DNA from: Desulfovibrio sp. | Lineage (GTDB): Bacteria > Desulfobacterota > Desulfovibrionia > Desulfovibrionales > Desulfovibrionaceae | Assembly: GCA_031270875.1 (NCBI GenBank) | Contig: JAISXC010000143.1 | Coordinates: forward strand, 1-6,300 | Direction of reading: 5' to 3' | Length of the DNA: 6,300 nt | Notes under the pieces: model-generated | Seen by the model: the letters and a program-made list of their open reading frames with translations, nothing else | Told to the model about the DNA's origin: nothing | The model's database searches: none | Shown here: piece after piece, positions 1-5,231 of the stretch | Numbering within the stretch: the first letter of the stretch is position 1 | Layout: each line of letters begins with the position of its first letter | Translations under genes and position numbers: made by a program

Positions 1-84
1 CAGCTCCTTCTGACTGATTCCCAGTTTTTTTCGACGTTCAGAAATATTTTTTCCCACAATTTCAGCGAGATTGTGATCAGACAT
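1..84 (-). CDS. XRE-family helix-turn-helix regulator, N-terminal fragment
   Basis: The minus strand reads from an ATG at 84 without a stop to the left edge, giving 28 residues. They begin MSDHNLAEIVGKNISERRKK and continue LGISQKEL. This is the first helix and the start of the helix-turn-helix of the Cro/C1 (XRE) family, where the pattern G-x-x-I-x-x-x-R-x-x-x-G-x-S-Q-x-x-L is typical. The family binds DNA as dimers, usually as a repressor. A weak purine-rich stretch (GAGAGAA) lies a few bases before the ATG. The gene is divergent from the beta-barrel gene at 248 and shares its AT-rich upstream region, so control of that gene, of itself, or of both is a reasonable inference. The rest of the protein lies outside the window, so the effector domain and true length are unknown. 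Confidence 0.75.
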   Translation of the reverse strand, partial: MSDHNLAEIVGKNISERRKKLGISQKEL

Positions 85-137
85 ACTTTTCTCTCATGCG
101 GGAAAAATTATTCCACGAACGGAAATAAAATTGATAG

Positions 138-166
138 GACTTTAACTTTTTTTTATTGACTTTTAA
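138..166 (+). repeat. Near-direct repeat in divergent promoter region, possible operator half-sites
   Basis: GACTTTAA (138-145) recurs as GACTTTTAA (158-166), with starts 20 bp apart, about two helical turns. The second copy overlaps the -35 box of the beta-barrel gene. GGACT (137-141) and AGTCC (171-175) additionally flank this stretch as an inverted pair. The region 101-220 is only about 29% GC, so chance A/T-rich repeats are likely. Its assignment as an operator is inference from the neighbouring XRE gene. Confidence 0.25.
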
Positions 167-184
167 ATCTAGTCCAGTAAGAAT
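156..184 (+). promoter_or_regulatory. Sigma70-like promoter of the beta-barrel gene
   Basis: TTGACT (156-161) matches five of six bases of the -35 consensus. After a 17 bp spacer, AAGAAT (179-184) matches four of six bases of the -10. It sits in very AT-rich DNA and would start transcription near 191, leaving a leader of about 55 nt before the ATG at 248. Confidence 0.5.
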
Positions 185-234
185 TTGTTATTGTTTTAAG
201 GTGGCATTTACCCTCAGCAAATGAAAATGCAGAA

Positions 235-241
235 AAGGAGG
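235..241 (+). promoter_or_regulatory. Strong ribosome binding site that fixes the start at 248
   Basis: AAGGAGG lies 6 bases before the ATG at 248. In-frame ATGs at 221 and 227 have no Shine-Dalgarno sequence, and starting there would put extra residues before the signal peptide. The start at 248 is therefore preferred. Confidence 0.85.
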
Positions 242-247
242 ATTTTC

Positions 248-946
248 ATGTTCAGACGCATTTTTCTGGTCTGCACGCTGGTTGTGGTCCTCGCTGTCCC
301 GGCGGCGGCCGAAGTCAAGGGAATTTATGGCGGCCTGAAGTTCATCGACTCAATTTTCAGCACTGGGCATCTCTCCCGGTCGGGAGAAGCTGCGCGCGCC
401 GCAGACAATTATAGCCAAAACACCATTGGCGGCGGCATCTTTGCCGGCTACGACTTTTATCCGCAGTCCCAGATTCCGGTTCGGGCGGAGGTTGAGTACG
501 CCATCCGCACAAATGCGAACACATCTTGGGACGTCGAGATCGCAGGGGTCAATGTTGGCGAACTCAGAGGCCAGTGGAATCTGCAAACCCTGTTCCTGAA
601 TGTCTTTTGGGATTTTCTCAACAGCACGGCATTTACGCCGTACATCGGCGCGGGCATCGGCATGGGCTTTATCAACAACCGCTATTCACTGGAATCGAAC
701 TCCACTTGGAATGCTGCGCTACCCGCGATAGATGACTCATTCAGCGACACGCGCACAGTTTTCGCCTGGAATGCCGGTCTTGGCTGCGCTTATGCTTTCA
801 ATGAGAACATTTCCCTTGACCTGGCGTATCGTTTTGTCGGACTTAGCCATTCCGAAACAGAAAAGACAGTACTCGGTCAAAAGCAAAAAATCGGCATGGC
901 TCCCTATGCCAACGAATTCAGCCTCGGACTGAGATTCACCTTCTGA
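248..946 (+). CDS. Outer-membrane beta-barrel protein (opacity-like, OMP_b-brl type)
   Basis: The 232-residue protein starts MFRRIFLVCTLVVVLAVPAA, a short positive n-region plus hydrophobic core, with likely signal peptidase I cleavage after AAA at residue 21. The mature part (about 210 residues) shows alternating polar/aromatic strands separated by Gly/Asn/Ser-rich turns. Examples are GGGIFAGYDFYP (61-72), TPYIGAGIGMGF (130-141) and WNAGLGCAYAF (174-184), followed by SLDLAYRF (189-196). It ends in GLRFTF, and a terminal phenylalanine is the usual BAM recognition signal. The size fits an eight-stranded barrel like Opa/OmpA/OmpX-type proteins; no OmpA peptidoglycan domain follows. The ligand or role is unknown. 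It is monocistronic, with its own promoter and terminator, and diverges from an XRE regulator. Its coding sequence looks less GC-rich than the downstream genes, which could indicate a separate origin. The stop is TGA followed directly by an in-frame TAA. Confidence 0.85.
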   Translation: MFRRIFLVCTLVVVLAVPAAAEVKGIYGGLKFIDSIFSTGHLSRSGEAARAADNYSQNTIGGGIFAGYDFYPQSQIPVRAEVEYAIRTNANTSWDVEIAGVNVGELRGQWNLQTLFLNVFWDFLNSTAFTPYIGAGIGMGFINNRYSLESNSTWNAALPAIDDSFSDTRTVFAWNAGLGCAYAFNENISLDLAYRFVGLSHSETEKTVLGQKQKIGMAPYANEFSLGLRFTF

Positions 947-973
947 TAAAGCGTTCACAAACTGTTTTCCTTG

Positions 974-1017
974 ATTGGACGGGAAGCAACGATTGGAGGT
1001 TTCCCGTCCAATTTTTT
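974..1017 (+). terminator. Rho-independent terminator after the beta-barrel gene
   Basis: A perfect 12 bp stem (974-985 with 1001-1012) encloses a 15-base loop. It is followed by a run of six T (1012-1017). It starts 27 bp after the stop codon and should end the beta-barrel transcript, isolating it from the downstream operon. Confidence 0.9.
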
Positions 1018-1105
1018 CCTGTTTGCCGTGACGCTGAATTTCTGCCGGGATGCCGGTTTTCAGATTTTTGCAGGTCGCAAATGCTGAAACGCCCATAACG
1101 GATGC

Positions 1106-1134
1106 TTGGCAAAACGCCGGAGCTGTACTATGCT
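1106..1134 (+). promoter_or_regulatory. Sigma70-like promoter of the hydrolase/flavoprotein/comF operon
   Basis: TTGGCA (1106-1111), five of six matches to -35, is followed by an exact 17 bp spacer and TATGCT (1129-1134), four of six matches to -10. Predicted transcription starts near 1141, leaving a leader of roughly 58 nt before the ATG at 1199. The TTG of the -35 box is also the first codon of an artefactually long version of the downstream reading frame. This argues against that extension. Confidence 0.65.
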
Positions 1135-1187
1135 GGGCCGACGCACCGGCAAACCGCCCCTTCATGCGACAATCCAACAAAAATTAC

Positions 1188-1192
1188 AAGGA
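1188..1192 (+). promoter_or_regulatory. Ribosome binding site supporting the start at 1199
   Basis: AAGGA ends 6 bases before the ATG at 1199. The reading frame stays open upstream to TTG 1106, but those 31 codons lie across the predicted promoter and do not resemble the family. The short start is chosen. Confidence 0.8.
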
Positions 1193-1198
1193 TTCCCC

Positions 1199-1825
1199 AT
1201 GCCCGTTGCCGTTTTTCCCCTCGGATCGCTGGAAACCAACAGTTACCTGATGCATGACAAAAATGAGGCCGTTGCCGTGGACGTCGGCGGCGATCCGGAC
1301 GAAATGCTCGTCTGGCTTGCCGAACGCAAGGTGCGGCTTGCGGCGATATGCGCGACCCATCTCCACTTTGACCATCTCTACGGCGTGGCGGCGCTGGCCA
1401 AAGCCACAGGCGCGCCCGTATACACCCCCCCCGGCGATGGCGTGCTGGCCGGAACGGAAGCCGGCAAGGGCGGGATATGGGGATTCCCTCCGGTTCCTTC
1501 CTTTGAGAGCAAACCCATGCCTTTGGGCAAATGCTCCTTCGCGGGCATGGACTGCGAAGTTCTGGAAACGCCCGGACATACGCCGGGTGGCGTCTCCCTG
1601 TATTTTCCGGAGCAGCAGGCTGTTTTTACGGGAGATGCGCTTTTTTATCGTTCCATCGGCCGCACGGATTTCCCCCTCGGCGATCACGCGACCCTCCTGC
1701 GATCCATCCATGAAAAGCTTTTTGCCCTGCCGGAAGAGACAAAAGTGTTTCCCGGTCACGGGCCTTCCACAAACATCGGCGACGAGATCAAAAACAATCC
1801 GTTTTGCGGCACGTTCGCGCGGTGA
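1199..1825 (+). CDS. Metallo-beta-lactamase fold hydrolase, glyoxalase II-like (YcbL type)
   Basis: The 208-residue protein is a compact MBL-fold enzyme with all metal motifs in order. T-H-L-H-F-D-H (53-59) supplies His54, His56, Asp58 and His59. PGHTPGG (125-131) supplies His127, TGDALF (144-149) supplies bridging Asp146, and FPGHG (184-188) supplies His187. GRTDFP (154-159) is typical of the glyoxalase II-like/YcbL branch. These enzymes bind two metals and hydrolyse thioesters such as S-lactoylglutathione or related substrates. The length matches short single-domain relatives and lacks the C-terminal substrate domain of classical glyoxalase II, so the exact substrate is open. No signal peptide is seen, so it is probably cytoplasmic. 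It is first in a three-gene unit, with the next gene starting 18 bp after its stop. Confidence 0.9.
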   Translation: MPVAVFPLGSLETNSYLMHDKNEAVAVDVGGDPDEMLVWLAERKVRLAAICATHLHFDHLYGVAALAKATGAPVYTPPGDGVLAGTEAGKGGIWGFPPVPSFESKPMPLGKCSFAGMDCEVLETPGHTPGGVSLYFPEQQAVFTGDALFYRSIGRTDFPLGDHATLLRSIHEKLFALPEETKVFPGHGPSTNIGDEIKNNPFCGTFAR

Positions 1826-1837
1826 TTTTGGCGCGCG
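1816..1837 (+). other. GC-only hairpin over the stop codon, before the flavoprotein start
   Basis: CGCGCG (1816-1821) can pair with CGCGCG (1832-1837), the loop holding the TGA of the hydrolase gene. The right arm lies in an alternating GC tract (1831-1840) ending only three bases before the ATG at 1844. No T-run follows, so it is not a terminator. Coupling of translation is inferred, not shown. Confidence 0.35.
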
Positions 1838-1843
1838 CGCAAT

Positions 1844-2446
1844 ATGCTCATACTCCAGTGCAGTCCCAGAGCGGGCGGCGTCAGCGACACCGTGGCGGAA
1901 ATTTTCGCCGCGGGGGCCTTGCGGAGCGGATCTTACGTTCACACCGTGCCGTTGCGCCGATATGACATCATTCCCTGCGCGGGCTGCCGGGCCTGCGCGC
2001 GTCCGCCGCACGCCTGCGCGCTCGCCGGCAACAGGCCTGACGGGGCGGAGGAACTCTTTGCCCTGCTGCACAACGCCCCGGCGGTCTTTCTTGCCGCGCC
2101 CATCTATTTTTACGCGCTGCCCGCGCATTTCAAGTCTCTCATTGACAGAAGCCAGCGTTTTTGGGCGGCGCGGGAACAAAGTTCCCTGCCTGACGGAGTG
2201 ACCCGCAATATCCCCGTCATCACAGCGCTGACAGCGGGCAGAAAACGTGGCCGGAACCTGTTCAGGGGCGCCGTGCTGACCATTTCCTATTTTGTCCGCA
2301 CATTCAACGCCACGCTGGAAAAACCTCTGCTGCTGCGCGGCCTGGATGAGCCGGGCGAACTCCTGCGGCGCAGGGCGCTTTGCAAGGCCATTGAAAACCT
2401 GGGCCGCCGCTGGGGCGCAGTGTCAGGACAAGCGGCATGTTCCTGA
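1844..2446 (+). CDS. Flavodoxin-fold NAD(P)H-dependent reductase, iron-sulfur flavoprotein-like
   Basis: The 200-residue protein has the FMN-binding layout of the flavodoxin_2/FMN_red superfamily. An N-terminal strand leads into CSPRAGGVSDTV (6-17), the phosphate-binding loop. PIYFYALPAHFKSLIDR (86-102) is the highly characteristic second flavin-contact segment. Between them, PCAGCRACARPPHAC (44-58) places Cys45, Cys48, Cys51 and Cys58 in a CX2CX2CX6C array. This fits the compact CX2CX2CX4-7C motif that binds a [4Fe-4S] cluster in archaeal and bacterial iron-sulfur flavoproteins. It is probably a cytoplasmic redox enzyme using FMN, possibly with a cluster; its substrate is unknown. There is no clear Shine-Dalgarno before ATG 1844, which lies 18 bp after the preceding stop. 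Its 3' end overlaps comF by 10 bp, so the three genes are almost certainly cotranscribed. Confidence 0.82.
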   Translation: MLILQCSPRAGGVSDTVAEIFAAGALRSGSYVHTVPLRRYDIIPCAGCRACARPPHACALAGNRPDGAEELFALLHNAPAVFLAAPIYFYALPAHFKSLIDRSQRFWAAREQSSLPDGVTRNIPVITALTAGRKRGRNLFRGAVLTISYFVRTFNATLEKPLLLRGLDEPGELLRRRALCKAIENLGRRWGAVSGQAACS

Positions 2447-3177
2447 ACAGCCTGCGCCGGTTGCGGAGAAATCTCGGTCTTTCCCAGACGCGCTGCGCAT
2501 ACTGTCTTATCCCCTTTACTCCGGAATCCCGCGATAATGCGGCGACTCAGCTGTGTCCGGCCTGCGCCGCGCTTTTCACCCCCTGTGGCGCTCCCCGCTG
2601 TCTCCGTTGCGCTCTGCCTTTGGACGCGGAAACGACTCTGTGCGGAGAATGCCTGCGCAATCCGCCTCCGTGGGAGGGCATTGCCGCTTACGGCCGGTAT
2701 CAGGGAGAACTCCGCAATGCGCTCCTGCGCCTTAAATTTGGCGGAGAGTTTGCCATGGCCTCACTGCTTGGCGCCTGCCTGTTCAAAATCGCAACCGGGC
2801 TGCCGCTGCCGGACGCTTTGGTGGCGGTGCCGCAACATCCGATATATTTGCGCCGGCGGGGCTTCAATCAGGCCCACGAAATCGCCAGGATCCTGCACAG
2901 GCATGCGGGCATCCCCCTGAGAGCGGACCTGCTGCGCCGCACGGCGCCCCATATTCCCCAGACAGGCCTTTCCGCCGCGGAACGCCGCCGCAATACAAGG
3001 CAGATGTTTGAAGCGGCGTCGCAGGTCAGGGGGCTTGCCTTGTGGCTTGTGGATGATGTGATGACCACCGGCGTGACGCTGAGGGCGGCCGCCGGGGCTC
3101 TGCGCGACGGAGGAGCGCGGGAAACGCTGATCCTCATTGTGGCGAGGACGCCGCAGGACCCGCCCCGCGAACATTGA
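2437..3177 (+). CDS. comF: ComF family protein (zinc-ribbon plus phosphoribosyltransferase domain)
   Basis: The 246-residue protein has the two-part ComF architecture. The N-terminal zinc-binding region carries CxxC pairs at Cys20/23, 40/43, 55/58 and 69/72. The type I phosphoribosyltransferase domain follows, with ELRNALLRLKFGG (91-103), VPQHPIYLRRRGFNQAHEIA (131-150), QTGLSAAERRRNTRQMF (175-191) and the PRPP loop LVDDVMTTGVTL (204-215). ComF/GntX proteins take part in competence, with ComF linked to passage of transforming single-stranded DNA through the inner membrane. Many carriers are not known to be naturally competent. Length is normal. ATG 2437 lies inside the flavoprotein gene, with AGGA (2425-2428) 8 bases upstream. 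No other competence gene is visible, so its role here cannot be read from context. The TGA stop is followed by an in-frame TAA. Confidence 0.9.
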   Translation: MFLNSLRRLRRNLGLSQTRCAYCLIPFTPESRDNAATQLCPACAALFTPCGAPRCLRCALPLDAETTLCGECLRNPPPWEGIAAYGRYQGELRNALLRLKFGGEFAMASLLGACLFKIATGLPLPDALVAVPQHPIYLRRRGFNQAHEIARILHRHAGIPLRADLLRRTAPHIPQTGLSAAERRRNTRQMFEAASQVRGLALWLVDDVMTTGVTLRAAAGALRDGGARETLILIVARTPQDPPREH

Positions 3178-3200
3178 TAAGCGGATTTTTCCCCGTTTCT

Positions 3201-3225
3201 TCTGCTGACAGGCGGCGGGTTTTTT
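3201..3225 (+). terminator. Probable rho-independent terminator after comF
   Basis: In RNA, bases 3201-3207 (TCTGCTG) can pair with 3213-3219 (CGGCGGG) as a 7 bp stem including three G-U pairs, with a five-base loop. Six T follow (3220-3225). It begins 24 bp past the comF stop. The stem is weaker than the one at 974, so read-through is possible. Confidence 0.55.
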
Positions 3226-3233
3226 GTTAGCAT
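3205..3233 (+). promoter_or_regulatory. Sigma70-like promoter of the DUF4198 gene, overlapping the comF terminator
   Basis: CTGACA (3205-3210, five of six -35 matches), a 17 bp spacer and TAGCAT (3228-3233, four of six -10 matches) predict a start near 3240. That is about 17 nt ahead of ATG 3257. The -35 box lies in the left arm and loop of the terminator hairpin, and the spacer spans its right arm and T-run. Confidence 0.5.
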
Positions 3234-3256
3234 ACTCCAATCTTTTCGGGGATGTT

Positions 3257-4261
3257 ATGCTGCAATCCTTTTTTGCCGTCATGCGGCGCCGCGCGCCAAA
3301 GCATTTCTGCCTGCTCGCTCTGTGCGCCGCGCTGGGCGCGGCTTGCGCCGCGCAGGCCCAGGTGACCCTGCTTGTGCCGGATCGCGCGGTCGTGGACGCG
3401 CCGGCCATTGAACCGGCCAAAGCGGGAACGGCGCGGGATAAAACCGCGCCCGGCAGGGACGGCAAGGCGCAACCCGCTCCGGACGCAAAAAACGTCGGAC
3501 AGAAGGCGGCCGGAGAAACGCCCGCCGCGCAAAAGGCGGAAAACGGACCCGCCGGTATCGGCGAGGAGGTTGACCTCCTGATCACCAGGATGCAGCCTTT
3601 TACCTTGAACTGCCTTGTAATGGACATGCCGGAACTTTTCGCGGTGCTGCGCTATGACGATACCATGCCCGTCAGCAACGGTGTTTTGCGGGGAGAGCGT
3701 TTGGATTTGCTGGGCGATCTGGAGGAAATCCGCTATCTTGACAAGAAGGCCTGGGCGGCCAATGTGGCCTTGGACAAACCGGGCCTGTATCAGTTCAGCA
3801 TTGATTCCCGTCCCTGGTGGGACGTCCGGCGCGACCGTTTCGTCCAGCATTATGTCAAGACAATGCTGCCCGTTTACGGTGTGGAGCGCGGCTGGGATAC
3901 ACCGGCAGGCCAGCGTTTTGAGATACAGCCCCTTGTCCGGCCTTTCGGGCTGACGGCGCCCGCGCTCTTTTCCGGCCGCGCGCTGCTGAACGGGGAGCCG
4001 TTGCGCGGAGCGGCCGTGCGTCTTGCCCGCGTCAACACGAACAAAAGCGTCGCGCCCACCCGCTGGCACGAGGAATTGGCCTCCATATCCGATGCGGCCG
4101 GGCAGTTCGCCTTTGTGGTCAACCAGCCCGGCTGGTGGTGCTGCATGGCGCTGACGCCGGGAGACCCTCTCAAAGGGCCGGACGGCGCGCCGCGCCCTTT
4201 GGAATTGGGCGCGCTTTTCTGGTTTTATGTGGATGCTCCTACAGAAAACGGCAAACGCTGA
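3257..4261 (+). CDS. Exported DUF4198 (NikK-like) protein with inserted Ala/Pro/Lys-rich linker
   Basis: The 334-residue protein has a signal peptide: a basic n-region to RRRAPKHF (10-17), a hydrophobic core and probable cleavage after AQA near residue 35. A first strand QVTLLVPDR (35-43) is followed by a linker rich in Ala, Pro, Lys and Gly (about 47-104). The DUF4198 body then runs to the end: VRPFGLTAPALFSG (227-240), a carboxypeptidase-regulatory-like sandwich at about 240-290, PGWWCCMALTPGD (291-303) and LELGALFWFYVD (315-326). These match the end signature of NikK-type proteins that accompany nickel/cobalt ECF transporters, as I recall the family. No transporter genes are adjacent, and histidines expected in those relatives appear replaced (see findings), so a metal-uptake role is doubtful. 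Start: ATG 3257 has GGGGA four bases upstream. TTG 3224 precedes the predicted transcription start, and ATG 3281 has no ribosome site. Confidence 0.75.
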   Translation: MLQSFFAVMRRRAPKHFCLLALCAALGAACAAQAQVTLLVPDRAVVDAPAIEPAKAGTARDKTAPGRDGKAQPAPDAKNVGQKAAGETPAAQKAENGPAGIGEEVDLLITRMQPFTLNCLVMDMPELFAVLRYDDTMPVSNGVLRGERLDLLGDLEEIRYLDKKAWAANVALDKPGLYQFSIDSRPWWDVRRDRFVQHYVKTMLPVYGVERGWDTPAGQRFEIQPLVRPFGLTAPALFSGRALLNGEPLRGAAVRLARVNTNKSVAPTRWHEELASISDAAGQFAFVVNQPGWWCCMALTPGDPLKGPDGAPRPLELGALFWFYVDAPTENGKR

Positions 4262-4282
4262 CGGCGGTTTTGCGGATGCCGG

Positions 4283-5119
4283 CTATTTCCCCCAGATAAT
4301 GGACAGAGGCCCGGCTGGCGCCAGTTTCTCAAGAGGTATTTCCACCGCCTGCGCGCCGGCTGCCCAAGGGGCCACCTGATAAGGCTGAAATTGAATGACA
4401 ATGCCTTCCGCCGTAAGGGTAAGGCTGGAAAAATTCCGCGCGTCAGGGATCGTTCCGTCCTTGAGCATCTGCAGCGCCCACGCTCCGGAAAACGGGAGAC
4501 GACGGGAAAGAACCTGAAATGACCAGGCCGACATGAGCCTGAGAGCTTCGTCGGGGTCATTGAACAGGTCGACCAGTTCCAGACGCTGTCCGGTCAGGAG
4601 ACTGTAGTTCAAGGTAATAATATCCAGATTGCCGTGAGCTCCGCCGGTATATGTCCACAACTCGAAAGTCAGGCTGACGGCGGCGGGCGACGGCCGCGTA
4701 ACCGTGTAGGAGCCGTGCAGGGCGAAGCTCTGCTGTTCTTCCTTTGTCTGGTCTTCATCGCCGCCCGGCAAGGCGTCGGCCAGGTTTTCCTCAAAAGCGC
4801 CGACAATGCCCATGACCCTTCGCTGGATGTCGGCGTCGATGCCCGCACATTCCAGGGCGGGGTAATTGAGGCTGACGTCAATGGCCAGCCTGCCGTGCTG
4901 TTTTGTCCGGCGGACGGCGTGATCCGTAACGCGGAGTTTGCCGGACGTTTTGCCCAGGGAATCGCCGGAGGCGATCTGGCCCGACAAACCCAGCAAGGGC
5001 ACGGCCGCGGGCTGGCCCCACATCAGGAGTTCGGCCAGAGCGGCCACAAGCGCGCAGGACAAAAGCCCTTTTCCGAATTTACGGATTTCCGAGGCGGCAA
5101 AACGGCTGATTCGCGGCAT
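4283..5119 (-). CDS. Exported DUF3298/RsiV C-terminal-like protein
   Basis: The 278-residue protein starts at ATG 5119, with GGAG (complement of 5125-5128) five bases upstream. The frame continues open further upstream but only through the antiporter gene in another frame, so that extension is rejected. Residues 1-18 are basic, then a hydrophobic run (19-45) forms a signal peptide or N-terminal anchor, placing the rest in the periplasm. A DUF4163-like beta region at about 65-150 is followed by the DUF3298 hallmark YTGGAHGN (157-164). Next come LTGQRLELVDLFNDP (175-189), which follows the usual 'G..l.l.dlF' pattern, and IQFQPYQVAPWAAG (242-255), matching 'F.pYevAPya.G'. The same fold forms the extracellular part of RsiV (lysozyme sensing) and sits beside the deacetylase in PdaC, but no enzyme or sigma-factor partner is present here. 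Function is unknown. It converges on the DUF4198 gene with a 21 bp gap. Confidence 0.8.
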   Translation of the reverse strand: MPRISRFAASEIRKFGKGLLSCALVAALAELLMWGQPAAVPLLGLSGQIASGDSLGKTSGKLRVTDHAVRRTKQHGRLAIDVSLNYPALECAGIDADIQRRVMGIVGAFEENLADALPGGDEDQTKEEQQSFALHGSYTVTRPSPAAVSLTFELWTYTGGAHGNLDIITLNYSLLTGQRLELVDLFNDPDEALRLMSAWSFQVLSRRLPFSGAWALQMLKDGTIPDARNFSSLTLTAEGIVIQFQPYQVAPWAAGAQAVEIPLEKLAPAGPLSIIWGK

Positions 5120-5129
5120 ACACGCTCCA

Positions 5130-5158
5130 ACAACAAGAGTCTTCCAAATTTTTGCCAA
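5130..5158 (-). promoter_or_regulatory. Weak candidate promoter of the DUF3298 gene
   Basis: On the minus strand TTGGCA (complement of 5153-5158) is a good -35. At 17 bp spacing the -10 position reads TGTTGT (5135-5130), a poor match. The 112 bp gap behind the antiporter gene makes a separate promoter plausible, but read-through from upstream is equally possible. Confidence 0.2.
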
Positions 5159-5231
5159 AGCCCGCGGCAGAGCCCGCCGCGATTGTCCCGCGCGTTCCGG
5201 TTCCAGGCGGCACAGATCGCGGGAATTGAAA

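Noticed and set aside
221..247. Upstream ATG 221 as the start of the beta-barrel gene
   Set aside because: No Shine-Dalgarno before it, while AAGGAGG sits exactly 6 bases before ATG 248, which begins a standard signal peptide.
1184..2179. 331-codon minus-strand frame antisense to the hydrolase and flavoprotein genes
   Set aside because: It is Arg/Gly-rich with no recognisable domain, and it opposes two genes with clear family motifs. It is a shadow frame of GC-rich coding DNA.
1254..2201. 315-codon plus-strand frame spanning the hydrolase/flavoprotein junction
   Set aside because: Rich in Arg, Pro and Cys and without motifs; it is the +1 shadow of the two real genes.
2761..4069. Long minus-strand frames under comF and the DUF4198 gene
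   Set aside because: No domains, no ribosome sites, low-complexity Arg/Ala/Gly composition; opposed by well-supported genes.
4245..4271. AAAACGGC / GCGGTTTT dyad at the convergent DUF4198/DUF3298 junction as a bidirectional terminator
   Set aside because: It has an internal G-G mismatch, a weak AT-rich outer stem and little T-run support on either strand. No clear terminator can be called in this 21 bp gap.
5187..5223. Inverted repeat CCCGCG...CGCGGG after the antiporter gene as a terminator
   Set aside because: Only six pairs with a 25-base loop and no T-run on the minus-strand exit side; expected by chance in GC-rich DNA.
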